Positions 19,229-28,183 of a DNA stretch of 64,000 nucleotides are shown here, one piece after another. The notes under the pieces were generated by a model. It ran no database searches and was not told the DNA's origin. It worked only from the letters and a program-made list of their open reading frames with translations. Source of the DNA: Psychrobacter sanguinis (GTDB lineage: Bacteria > Pseudomonadota > Gammaproteobacteria > Pseudomonadales > Moraxellaceae); the NCBI RefSeq assembly GCF_020736705.1, contig NZ_CP085990.1, forward strand, positions 2,728,001 through 2,792,000, written 5' to 3'. Within the stretch, counting starts at the first letter, position 1, and each line of letters begins with the position of its first letter. Position numbers and translations under genes: made by a program.

Positions 19229-20347
19229 CTAACAACCGACAAAGTCACCTTTAGTATCAACACACATTTGCGCACCATTAGGTGCGTTACCCACCCAGGC
19301 TTTACCACCAGTGAACACAAAAGGTTGCACCCCTTTGTAAGTGGCGCCTCTATTCCGGCGAACTTTTGATTCTTCGAATTTAAATGGAATAATCAGCTCC
19401 CCTGCTAAGTTCACAAATCCCCATTTATTTTCCATACGCACCCCAGCCAATCCTTCTGAGAAGGGAGCAGCTTGCTCGAATAAAAACTTAATCATAGGCA
19501 CGCCATTACTGTTCACAAAGCCCCATTTACCATCACGCTGTTCTACTTGCCAAATCTCACTATTTGCATAGCTTGAATTTGTAATAGGCGGTTGAGTAAT
19601 CGTTGTACTTTGCGCGACCGTTGGCGTCTGTACCACTCGTTTAAGAGGCGTTGAAGTCTTATTATTAGACGATGATGCTGTCATTGTATTGTTGCGAGCA
19701 GGCACAGTCTTAACGGGATTATTGGTAGGTCTTCCATTAATATCAACCCACTGAGTACCGTTTCGGGTAGTGATACTTGCCAAGTAGCCACTAAAATCAC
19801 TGATACTTTGGTTGTTGGCTGAAAAAGGAACAATGACTCGGTTACTGGTGTCGATCACGCCAAAGTTACCGGCTTTTTTTACCACGATACGGTTATTGTT
19901 TACCGCGCGTGCCCAGCCTTTATTTTTACCATCTCCGGTAATGACATCATAGATAGCAGGAATGACCTCTCGGCCTGCAGTATTAATGTAGCCTACTCTG
20001 CCCATTCTTTGAACAGGAATAAGTCCGTCTTTGAGTTTACTGACATCGATACCATTGTAGCGTGATAAATCAGCCACCCTCCTGCCCTTTTTATCAATTA
20101 AGGCGACGGGCTGACCTGAATCTTTTAGTGCCAAGAAGTACTCACTACTTGAGGTACAAAAGACATTGGAATAATAGCTTTTCGGAACCTGACAGGCATA
20201 GGCAGGGACGCTTATTACCCCTAATGCAGCGCAAAATGAAAGCGATTTTATGGTGCGTGAAGAGTTAAACACCAATCGTTTAGAACGATCAGCGAATTTA
20301 ATAAGGTTAGATTGAGGTTCTATTTTATCAACTGTATTTAATATCAT
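19229..20347 (-). CDS. Secreted WG-repeat protein
   Basis: A 372-residue exported protein built of WG (KWGFVN-type) beta-hairpin repeats. There is a long basic N-terminus, then a hydrophobic segment ending VPAYA before Cys at about residue 52, consistent with a signal peptide. Repeats include VGYINTAGREVIPAIYD, FGVIDTSNRVIVPF, KWGFVNSNGVPMIKF and KWGFVNLAGELIIPF. A Ser/Thr-rich linker (about 210-265) splits two repeat blocks. WG proteins are common surface or periplasmic proteins of unknown biochemical role. It is monocistronic, and its stop faces the bidirectional terminator. A start further downstream is possible because the first 30 residues are unusually long for a signal n-region. Confidence 0.75.
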   Translation of the reverse strand: MILNTVDKIEPQSNLIKFADRSKRLVFNSSRTIKSLSFCAALGVISVPAYACQVPKSYYSNVFCTSSSEYFLALKDSGQPVALIDKKGRRVADLSRYNGIDVSKLKDGLIPVQRMGRVGYINTAGREVIPAIYDVITGDGKNKGWARAVNNNRIVVKKAGNFGVIDTSNRVIVPFSANNQSISDFSGYLASITTRNGTQWVDINGRPTNNPVKTVPARNNTMTASSSNNKTSTPLKRVVQTPTVAQSTTITQPPITNSSYANSEIWQVEQRDGKWGFVNSNGVPMIKFLFEQAAPFSEGLAGVRMENKWGFVNLAGELIIPFKFEESKVRRNRGATYKGVQPFVFTGGKAWVGNAPNGAQMCVDTKGDFVGC

Positions 20348-20514
20348 ATCTCAAAGAAGTAATAAAAGTATTATGTGTTTATTGAAAAATAACAGAATTT
20401 AAATAGATATACCATGTTTATAATAAAACATTGCAATCAAGTAGCAATAACGAAACTCTGTTTCACATACTTTAAGCGCATATAAATTGATTATGTTTGT
20501 TTGATAATCAGTTT

Positions 20515-21842
20515 TTAAGATAAGAACTTTTGTTCAAGCCAAGTATTCATAAACACATTATCGGGGTCATATTGCCTGCGAATTTCTAAGAATCGCTCCA
20601 TTTGTGGATATAACTCACGAAGTTCGGTGGCACTGAGTTTATTAACTTTGCCCCAATGAGGACGACCTTGCCATTGCTTCATATAATCATAAACCCAATC
20701 AAATAGTGGCTCACAATCCATACCTTTATAGACATGAAATGATCGGCACAGTCCTCACCTTGAGTCGGACTGAGTATGCCTGTCTCCCCTTTATGAGTTC
20801 GGACTTCTATCGGAAAGTGGGAGTTTTTGTTATTAGCAAGCAAGATATTGTTGATTTCAGTGATGCAGGCTTCAAAGTCGGATAACTTAATAAAATACTC
20901 AGTTTCATTAAACCTTACGCCACGTGGCGTTGGGAAGACTTGGTAGCTATACCCTTCTCTAAAAGTGTTAGGAATAGAACTGGCAGATATTTGACTGACT
21001 TTTTTGGTTAGCTTGGGCTGAAAACGTGCCAATTCTGACAGCAGATAAAAAGCACCATTTAGCATAAATAAGCTTTGAAACTGGTCTTTTATTTTCTGAC
21101 CCTGTTTCATGGCCTTAGGCGGTATCACAGACAAAGTTTTTTGTTGTAGCTTATTGGTCCCTGGAAACAAAAACCATTCCATATGGCGGTGGTCATGCGT
21201 CATCTCATGAAAGCTTGCCAGCCCTTGCTCAAATTCCAAACGCTGATTGATTTCTCTTAACCCATATAGCTCGACTACCTTTAGAGTCAGCTTAGTGAAG
21301 ATACCGAGCATACCTAGGCTGACATGCAGTGCATTGCCCAGCTCGTCGCTCACAGGGTCGCCTCGGTGATGAGTATGCACTTTACCTGTACCATCTATCC
21401 ACTCCCAAGCCACAACTTGGTTGGCGACGGAACCTAAAGTAATGCCGGTACCATGGGTGGCGGTACTTACTGCCCCTGCAACGGTTTGCGCTTGTACATC
21501 TCCCATATTTTCCAGCGCCAAACCATGCTCAGCCAAAGCAGGCCCAATTTCATATAAATAGGTGCCAGCGTGTAATGTAGCGAATTTATTGACTTTATCT
21601 ACTGAAATAAGCCCTCGCATGTTGTGCAAACTCACTGCTATCTCTTCTGGCCTTGCACAGCCACTAAACGAGTGAGCCGCACCAGTAACTCGGATTCGCT
21701 TTTTAGCAAGACGTGCCTGCTTCACAATGTTCTGTAATTCCTCTACTGAATGGGGGGTTAACTTCTGCTCTGGCTTAGCCGTTACGTAGCCGACCCAGTT
21801 TTTCCATTTGGCATTCCCTTGCCACTGGCTTAATGAAAACAT
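20515..21842 (-). pseudogene. D-arabinono-1,4-lactone/alditol oxidase family protein, frameshifted near C-terminus
   Basis: An FAD-linked oxidase of the aldonolactone oxidase (VAO) family. It starts at the ATG at 21842 (MFSLSQWQGNAKWKNWVGY), overlapping the upstream gene by 13 bases. The FAD-binding part contains VTGAAHSFSG and the GAVSTATHGTG loop. The frame breaks near 20725-20735: the upstream frame reads ADHFMSIKV then drifts to a stop at 20679, while another frame resumes with YKGMDCEPLFDWVYDYM and the family's C-terminal GRPHWGK motif, ending at 20515. Both pieces are clearly one gene of about 440 codons. A sequencing error is possible but the lesion is not in a homopolymer. If real, the protein loses the conserved HWGK end and is probably inactive. 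Confidence 0.8.
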
Positions 21843-23038
21843 TTCCCCTCTCCTCGATAGGTAGTCATGGTATAGGCAGTTCCTTCTGCCTCTAATTGAG
21901 CATCTTGTCGATAACAATACAGCACATTAAAATGTTCACACAACTCGCCCGCTTTGGCATGACGACACCAGACAGCCTCCCCAATTGTGGGCGCATTGCC
22001 ATTTTTTATAAGGTTGGAGTCGATAGCAAGCGGCGTTTGCACTTCCCCAAAGCCTTCATCGGTCAAAAAAGACAACCCTGTTGGGTAATGAATGACGGGC
22101 GCCTTATCAATACCAATCGACCCTGACGCAATAAAGCCGCCACCCTGACAAGTAACCACACCTTTTTCAGGTTGCCGAGTGATGGGTAAAACAAATCCTG
22201 CAGCAGGCTTAAATTCTTTCATGCTGTCCATATAGTCAAAGTAAGCTGGCTTGTAATAGGCTGACCCCACCGTAATCTCGGTCACTTCAGGCTGGCTTGA
22301 GGTGAAATCCATACTGCCACTGCCACCACCATTGACTAGATCAAGCTGATGCCACTGCTCAGTGATCCAGCGCACTATGCTTGAGCGACGTCGGCTGACT
22401 TGCTTTTTTGAGCCATTTTTCAATACTTTAATGGCAGGCGTGAGCAGTGATTTACCGGGCAGATACTCTGGCAATCCAGCAATCTGAGCCTCATAACCCA
22501 TCACCGAATTTAGCTTAATATGCGATAGACCGCCTGCCTTCTCCATTAGCTTTTTGACATCACTTTTACGCATCAGTGCTGAACGCTTAGTGCCAAAATA
22601 CAGCTTCGGCAATGGCATCGACATATTAATATCCAAACACACCTCAATATTTTGACTATGCTGCTTGCCTATCTCATCCAGCAGACGCAAATGCTCAATG
22701 CGATCGGCCATCCAAATCATGGTGGCACCTTGCTGAGTATATTCAAGCGTCTGCGCCACGCTTTGAGCGTCTAAAGTGGGATAAGCACATAAGATATTAT
22801 TAAAGCCATTTTGCAGCAAATACACAGACTCGGCAGCACTAAAAGACATGAGGCCAATAAAATGAGGGGTCTTTTTTTGAATGTAACGCAGAACATCAAT
22901 AGAACGAATTGACTTGGTTGCGATGCGTAAATTGATCGCTTGAGTCTTTTGATTAACCAGTTCAATATTATGATCTAGCGCATCCATATCTAGCCAGGCA
23001 CTTACCATAGACGGTGCAGGTAGTTGGGCAAAATCCAT
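21830..23038 (-). CDS. PLP-dependent amino acid deaminase/aldolase (alanine racemase N-terminal fold)
   Basis: A fold-type III PLP enzyme of the D-threonine aldolase/D-serine dehydratase group, about 402 residues. The N-terminal barrel has the PLP lysine in RIATKSIRS; the region with NGGGSGSM binds cofactor phosphate, and the C-terminal beta-domain contains the metal-site type sequence EAVWCRHAKAGELCEHF with His and Cys. The family cleaves or deaminates hydroxy amino acids, but the substrate cannot be told from sequence. The ATG at 23038 has AAGGA eight bases before it; a TTG 21 bases upstream is less likely. The frame overlaps the lactone oxidase start by 13 bases, so the two are translationally coupled, a pairing seen in related genomes. 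Confidence 0.8.
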   Translation of the reverse strand: MDFAQLPAPSMVSAWLDMDALDHNIELVNQKTQAINLRIATKSIRSIDVLRYIQKKTPHFIGLMSFSAAESVYLLQNGFNNILCAYPTLDAQSVAQTLEYTQQGATMIWMADRIEHLRLLDEIGKQHSQNIEVCLDINMSMPLPKLYFGTKRSALMRKSDVKKLMEKAGGLSHIKLNSVMGYEAQIAGLPEYLPGKSLLTPAIKVLKNGSKKQVSRRRSSIVRWITEQWHQLDLVNGGGSGSMDFTSSQPEVTEITVGSAYYKPAYFDYMDSMKEFKPAAGFVLPITRQPEKGVVTCQGGGFIASGSIGIDKAPVIHYPTGLSFLTDEGFGEVQTPLAIDSNLIKNGNAPTIGEAVWCRHAKAGELCEHFNVLYCYRQDAQLEAEGTAYTMTTYRGEGKCFH

Positions 23039-23130
23039 TTTTATGGTCCTTAACAACAATTTAAAAACTATTAAAGTGCGATTCTATAGCAGTCCCTTTA
23101 TGCTAACAGATTACGTTAATCATAAAGCAT

Positions 23131-23169
23131 AAAAAAGCAGCAAGACAAATTGAGTTTTATCTTGCTGCT
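23131..23169 (-). terminator. Intrinsic terminator of the HIBYL-CoA hydrolase gene
   Basis: On the minus strand a perfect 10-bp stem AGCAGCAAGA / TCTTGCTGCT with a 14-base loop is followed by TTTTTT, about 45 bases past the stop at 23214. Confidence 0.85.
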
Positions 23170-23213
23170 ATTGTCACATATAACCCGCCTAATTTGGCAT
23201 TAAGCTTGTTAAT

Positions 23214-24452
23214 CTAGTGTAGTTCCTCAAAATGACCTTGAATATAAGCCTGACCTTCAAGATCCAAACACTCTTCCATGGTACGGCTCCATTTTGGATT
23301 GCGGTCTTTATCTATTAACAAGGCTCTTACCCCTTCACTAAAGTCAGGATAGACAATGCAATGTAGTGCGACGTTGGTTTCTAAGGCCATTACTTCACTT
23401 AATGACAAATTGTGCGCACGTTGGTACATCTCATAAGTAATGGCTTTAGTCACTGGGCAACCGTAACGGTAATTGCCAAGCGCTGATTTAAACCAAGGAT
23501 CGTTGGCTAAATTGGGACAAAACTGTTGTAGCTGTTCATCTGACATCAAAATACTATCGATTTTATCCAAACCCCCACAGGTCATAAGATTCTGAATAGA
23601 AGACAAGTGCTTGGCAATATTACTCGGCGCAAAGTCTGTATTTTTGATCGACTCCATACTGCATTGACTCAATGCTTTAGTCACGACATTATTTAGCTTT
23701 AAGCTTTGGAACTGTTTGTTTTTTAATGTGACCACATTACTCCAGTCCGCCTCTGCCAAACATTGAACCATCTTGTCAAAATCTTGGCTGTTCATTCTGA
23801 AGTCAGCTAGGTTACACAGTAAGGCATCATTGGCATTGGCATCTGCGCCTGTTAAGCCCATAAATAGTCCTGACTTTGCTGGAAAACGCTGTAAGAACCA
23901 ACTTCCTGTTGCGTCAGGAAATAAGCCAATATTCACCTCTGGCATCGCCGCCCGAGTGGTTTCAGTCACAATACGATGGCTACTGCTGCTGAGTACGCCC
24001 ATACCGCCGCCCATCACGATACCATTGCCCCAAGTAATAATAGGCTTATGATATTCATGCATTTGGGTGTCTAGATGGTACTCATTAGTGAAGAAATCCA
24101 CCGCTTCTGGAGGCGCAATACCTTCCCCGTCCCATTGCTGGCGTGCAGCGTATAGATTGCGAATATCTCCACCAGCGCACAGAGCTCGCTCGCCCGCGCC
24201 GCGCAAAACTATCGCAACCAAACTATCATCGGTCTCCCATATCGTCAGCTGGACACTAATAAGTTGACACATGGAAGTGGTTAACGCATTGAGTGATTTT
24301 TCTCGATTTAACGTTATTAAGCCTATTCTGAGCCCTTGTTGAATATCAATCGTCTCAAACAGCACTTCATCGTTATCAGTAACCGAGCTTAAAGAGTGTG
24401 TCGCTGCCCCCTTCGATGTCTTAGTCACAGACACGTTTTCATCATTTCTCAT
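23214..24452 (-). CDS. 3-hydroxyisobutyryl-CoA hydrolase (enoyl-CoA hydratase superfamily)
   Basis: A crotonase-fold thioesterase of valine catabolism, 3-hydroxyisobutyryl-CoA to 3-hydroxyisobutyrate + CoA. Features are LNREKSLNALT near the start, the oxyanion-hole loop GAGERALCAGGDIRNLY, and KPIITWGNGIVMGGGMGV with MPEVNIGLFPDATGSWFLQR, typical of HIBCH rather than plain hydratase. The C-terminal HIBCH extension with a WSRT-type motif is present. AGGG sits 11 bases before the ATG at 24452; further in-frame starts exist at 24461 and 24551, the last adding a hydrophobic tail that is not part of the family. Length with the chosen start is about 412. It is a single gene with its own terminator. 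Confidence 0.85.
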   Translation of the reverse strand: MRNDENVSVTKTSKGAATHSLSSVTDNDEVLFETIDIQQGLRIGLITLNREKSLNALTTSMCQLISVQLTIWETDDSLVAIVLRGAGERALCAGGDIRNLYAARQQWDGEGIAPPEAVDFFTNEYHLDTQMHEYHKPIITWGNGIVMGGGMGVLSSSSHRIVTETTRAAMPEVNIGLFPDATGSWFLQRFPAKSGLFMGLTGADANANDALLCNLADFRMNSQDFDKMVQCLAEADWSNVVTLKNKQFQSLKLNNVVTKALSQCSMESIKNTDFAPSNIAKHLSSIQNLMTCGGLDKIDSILMSDEQLQQFCPNLANDPWFKSALGNYRYGCPVTKAITYEMYQRAHNLSLSEVMALETNVALHCIVYPDFSEGVRALLIDKDRNPKWSRTMEECLDLEGQAYIQGHFEELH

Positions 24453-24653
24453 AACTATCATTGCCCTGATTTTATGGTTGTTTTGATATGAATTATAGTT
24501 GCCCACTGTCATCATAGGCAGGCAAATGAGGTACAAGGCAACCGAATACAAGTACTACTATGGTAGGCTTAGTCAGGTTAACGCTGTAACTTTTATCTTG
24601 CCTATGACTCTATAATAAAAGGGTGGTTATACTAGCATACTGCCTGACATACA

Positions 24654-24684
24654 AAAAGCCGCAGCATATTATGCGGCGGCTTTT
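24654..24684. terminator. Terminator-like hairpin between divergent genes
   Basis: A 9-bp perfect stem AAAAGCCGC / GCGGCTTTT with an inner GCATATTATGC dyad. T-runs follow on both strands (TTTT plus, TTTTT minus). It lies in the gap between two divergent genes, where no upstream gene would need termination. Confidence 0.5.
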
Positions 24685-24900
24685 AGTGATAGATAAATGC
24701 ATACTACTTTTATAGAAACGGTTTATATAGACCTTGGGTAATAATTATTCATACTCCTTATTAATTAATTTACCATTTCATATTCGAATGTATCTTGTCT
24801 ATTTTAGCTGGTCTATTATCCAATTAGAGGCAGCACCTGAATGGTTCAGCTAGGGTATACTTGCATATTCTAAAAAAACCTTTTAAAGGAAATAATTGTA

Positions 24901-25692
24901 ATGTCGTATTGCAAAGAAGCTAAGCCGATAATTACTATAGCGGCCATTTCTGATATACACAGTAATGTTTTCGCTCTCGAAGCTGTACTAGAAGATATTA
25001 AACAAAGAAATGCTACTCATATTGTAAACCTTGGAGATATTTTATACGGTCCAATTGCGCCTAAAGCCACTTATGAATTATTGATGAAACATCAAAAAGA
25101 TATTACTACTATTCGTGGCAACCAAGATAGGCAGATTTATGAAGCTACAACGGCTGATATTAATAGCAACCCAACGCTACAGTTTATTGTAGAGGACTTA
25201 CCCAATGAGGCTATTCAATGGATGAAAGGTTTGCCTTTCGACTATGAATTAGATGAGGATGTTTATCTATGCCACGGCTCACCAACTGATGACATGGTAT
25301 GTCTGTTAGAAAATGTAGAAACTGGGCAGCCAATAGTTCGTAGTGATTCAGATATTTTGAGCCTACTTAACGATATTGATAAGCCCATTATCCTATGCGG
25401 TCATACTCACACCCCCCGTATGGTAAAGTTATCGACAGGTCAAATTGTAATTAATACTGGGAGTGTAGGCTACCCTGCCTATACTGATGATTTGCCCGTT
25501 GTCCATAAGATGCAAAATTACTCCCCTGATGCAAGCTATGCTCTTGTAAAAGCTATTGAAACCGAACAAGGTAAACATTGGAAAGTCGAACATATCAAAG
25601 TCCCTTACGATTTTGAAGCAGCAGCTAAACTAGCCTTAGAAAACAATCGCAAAGATTGGGAGTTTGCGTTAAGAACTGGACGAACTTTATAA
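24901..25692 (+). CDS. Calcineurin-like metallophosphoesterase (YfcE/MJ0936 type)
   Basis: A 263-residue cytoplasmic phosphoesterase with the full set of dimetal motifs: SDIHSN (about residue 19), NLGDILYGP, RGNQD with the usual GNH replaced by GNQ, LCHGSP and CGHTHTPRM, ending with VINTGSVGYPAY. The family hydrolyses phosphodiesters; cellular substrates vary and cannot be inferred here. The His-to-Gln change in the third motif occurs in some members and may alter metal preference. AAAGGA precedes the ATG by ten bases. It stands alone with no terminator in sight. Confidence 0.82.
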   Translation: MSYCKEAKPIITIAAISDIHSNVFALEAVLEDIKQRNATHIVNLGDILYGPIAPKATYELLMKHQKDITTIRGNQDRQIYEATTADINSNPTLQFIVEDLPNEAIQWMKGLPFDYELDEDVYLCHGSPTDDMVCLLENVETGQPIVRSDSDILSLLNDIDKPIILCGHTHTPRMVKLSTGQIVINTGSVGYPAYTDDLPVVHKMQNYSPDASYALVKAIETEQGKHWKVEHIKVPYDFEAAAKLALENNRKDWEFALRTGRTL

Positions 25693-25897
25693 GTATAGTA
25701 AATTAATAATAATCTCGTAATATCAGCCATATGTACACTCACAAGTAACTAAGACAATTTTATTCAAACAAACCATTGGGGCTACTAGCCAAAATATTTA
25801 AGCATCTATTTTGAATGAGAACGATTCATGTGGTCATAGCTATTAAGCTCTTTTCAGCATTTTATTCCCAATGTTCAACACACCCTAAGGAAATATT

Positions 25898-27397
25898 ATT
25901 AAAACCAGTCGGTCAACGTCACATCCAAAGTGCCAATTCGCAACATTGTTGCCGATGAGTTTACTGGTATTAGCATTTTTTACCTTACCGGCTTGTGGCG
26001 CTGGTTACTCGGTGGAAGATTCCAGTGCTTCAAACCTGCCTGCTACTTCTGAACTGAGCACAGTCACAGCTCTTACAACGCTAAATGTACCACCGATATC
26101 TAGTGGCCAGGCGTTTTATGATAGCAGCTCAGCACTTGATAATTTACAACTCGATGACAGTACCCGTCAGCATATCTACGTGGCGACAACGGGCAGTGAT
26201 ACCGCATCAGGTAGTGCCAGCTCACCTGTTCTGACTCTACAAAGAGCCGCAGATCTGGCAACTGCGGGTACGACGGTACATATTGCCGCAGGCACTTATA
26301 AAGGCCCTGTGTATATTGAAAATTCTGGAACACTGGCGAAGCCGATTATTTTTGAGCCAATGCAAGCTGCCAAAGTTATCATTACCGGCACGCCAAGCGT
26401 GGCTGATGAGCATCTGTTCCATATCGAAAATCAAGCTTATGTGATCATTCGCGGCTTAGAATTTACTAAATTTTGGACAAATAACGAGCAGATTACGCCC
26501 ACTGCCATCTATGTTACTGGCAGTAGTCATAACCTCCTGATCGAGAACAATTATATTCATGATCTAGGTACGCGTGTTAACAATGACAAGGGTAATGCGC
26601 ATGGCATTGCGGTTTACGGTACTCGACCTATTAAAGACATTCAAATTAATAATAATCGAGTAGAAAACCTCAGCTTAGGTCATAGTGAAGCGGTGGTCAT
26701 AAATGGGGATGTCACTAACTTTGAAGTGAACAACAACCAAGTCAATAATAACAATAATATTGGTATCGACATCATTGGTTTTGAAGGGACAGCCACGACC
26801 GATAACGACTATGCTAGACGTGGCGATATCATCGGCAATACGGTCACGCGCAATAGTATCAGTGGCAATCCCGGCTACAAAGGCGAAGACCCTTCAGCGG
26901 GTGGTATTTATGTCGATGGTAGCAAACAGGTATTTATTCAGAACAATACCGTGACTAACAATGATATTGGTATCGAAGTCGCCAGTGAAAACTTCCAAAA
27001 GCTGACAGAAGAGGTCTGGGTAGAGAGCAATACGGTCATCAACAGCATCTATGCTGGTCTTGCAGTGGGTGGCTATGATGAGCAACGCGGCGGCGTCAGA
27101 CAAATCACCCTTGTTAATAATACGGTCACAAACAATGACCTTGGTAAACAGCAAGGTGGACAGCTACTACTGCAATTTAATATTCAACAGTTAGCTATTA
27201 AGGATAATACATTTACCAGCTCACCATCACGCTATATTATCATTGCCAATCAGCTTGATCGCGGCGAAGTTAGCTTCCAAAATAACCGTTATCTGCCTCA
27301 CAATAGTAATTCGTCCTTAATATGGGTACTAGGTAATAAAGAGTTTAACAGTAGTAGGGCTTTTGAGAAATGTGCAGTATTGCAACAATGCAAATAG
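25898..27397 (+). CDS. Parallel beta-helix lipoprotein, probable ATT start
   Basis: A secreted right-handed beta-helix protein. After a hydrophobic stretch comes a lipobox LPAC, so it is likely a lipoprotein anchored by Cys. The body begins with a DUF1565-like segment (IYVATTGSDTASGSASSPVLTLQ) and continues with about ten turns rich in NNxxxN typical of carbohydrate-lyase-like or NosD folds. The first ATG at 25952 and the TTG codons at 25946 and 25949 give a signal peptide without positive charges and no ribosome site. Extending in frame to ATT at 25898 adds IKTSRSTSHPK, a normal basic n-region, with AAGGA six bases upstream. I therefore place the start there, a rare initiator. The substrate is unknown. 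Confidence 0.7.
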   Translation: MKTSRSTSHPKCQFATLLPMSLLVLAFFTLPACGAGYSVEDSSASNLPATSELSTVTALTTLNVPPISSGQAFYDSSSALDNLQLDDSTRQHIYVATTGSDTASGSASSPVLTLQRAADLATAGTTVHIAAGTYKGPVYIENSGTLAKPIIFEPMQAAKVIITGTPSVADEHLFHIENQAYVIIRGLEFTKFWTNNEQITPTAIYVTGSSHNLLIENNYIHDLGTRVNNDKGNAHGIAVYGTRPIKDIQINNNRVENLSLGHSEAVVINGDVTNFEVNNNQVNNNNNIGIDIIGFEGTATTDNDYARRGDIIGNTVTRNSISGNPGYKGEDPSAGGIYVDGSKQVFIQNNTVTNNDIGIEVASENFQKLTEEVWVESNTVINSIYAGLAVGGYDEQRGGVRQITLVNNTVTNNDLGKQQGGQLLLQFNIQQLAIKDNTFTSSPSRYIIIANQLDRGEVSFQNNRYLPHNSNSSLIWVLGNKEFNSSRAFEKCAVLQQCK

Positions 27398-27614
27398 CAT
27401 GCAGATGTTAAATGTGGTTTTTTTAACTGTGCCTTAGTTAACTACCAAAAGTTAATTCCCAAAGATTAGCGCGATTGTTTTATCTACTACATTGTTATGA
27501 TGAAAAATTAGGCTTGAATAAGTATTTGAGTTTAATTTCGCAAGTTAAGCATACGATAACTGCCTTCCTTTAATCAGTTCCGATTTAAAGTTACAAATCA
27601 TAGCTGTATAAAAA

Positions 27615-27764
27615 TTACTCTAGCTTTCCGAGTATTCCTAATAATACTAGGCCTAAACATATTGGAATCGTAATTAAACGTATTATAATTAGATATTTAC
27701 TGTCTTTTAAATGGGTTTCTGCAAGTATTATGATAGCAGCACTAACAAAAAATAGTGTAGGCAT
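27615..27764 (-). CDS. Small two-helix membrane protein (49 residues)
   Basis: A short frame starting MPTLFFVSAAIIILAETHLK and ending GLVLLGILGKLE, with two hydrophobic segments (about 2-15 and 25-45) separated by a basic loop KDSK. AAGGA lies nine bases before the ATG, which argues for real translation. It follows the decayed lipoprotein gene by 33 bases on the same strand, suggesting they formed one small operon. I do not recognise a family. Confidence 0.5.
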   Translation of the reverse strand: MPTLFFVSAAIIILAETHLKDSKYLIIIRLITIPICLGLVLLGILGKLE

Positions 27765-27797
27765 TTAAGTTATTCCTTAATTGGAATTTAAATTATA

Positions 27798-28036
27798 TTA
27801 AATGATAGGCAATTCTAATATTATGCCACTATACTTAACTGTGTTTCCGCTTGGATTACCTACATAAGGATCTATACCGCATTCTTTCATTTCTTATCTA
27901 TATATTCATTACCTTTAAATCCCATATTTTCAAGTCCAAGTAATATCTAACAATAAGGACTAGTTGCAGGTTTAAAACCCCTAAAGCTACAGGCGGTTAA
28001 AGCTACTGCCATTAAGACAGTTATTATCTGTTTCAT
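27798..28036 (-). pseudogene. Decayed small lipoprotein gene
   Basis: The start MKQIITVLMAVALTACSF is a textbook lipoprotein signal with lipobox LTAC (Cys16). After 29 codons there is an in-frame TAG (27949-27947), then readable sequence LGLENMGFKGNEYIDK, another stop, and a frame change near 27890 into MKECGIDPYVGNPSGNTVKYSG ending at 27798. The layout FKPATSPYC ... KxMKECGID resembles small cysteine-containing lipoproteins of Neisseria and Moraxella that are encoded in tandem copies. Two or more lesions mean it is a remnant. Confidence 0.6.
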
Positions 28037-28092
28037 ATTATTTGATCTCTTAAGGTTTATATACCCCTTACTTTAATACAGATCACTCACTC

Positions 28093-28130
28093 CTTAAACA
28101 AAATAGCCGCCACAAAATCATGTGACGGCC
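28093..28130 (-). terminator. Intrinsic terminator of the downstream acyl-CoA synthetase
   Basis: On the minus strand GGCCGTCACA pairs with TGTGGCGGC (one mismatch) across a 6-base loop and is followed by TATTTTGTTT, about 55 bases past the stop. Confidence 0.7.
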
Positions 28131-28183
28131 ATTAAGTCTATACAACATTCAAATGTTAAGACTGTTGGTATATAAAAAAGAAA

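Noticed and set aside
24462..24551. N-terminal hydrophobic extension of the HIBYL-CoA hydrolase
   Set aside because: It is absent from the family and lacks a ribosome site; the ATG at 24452 is preferred.
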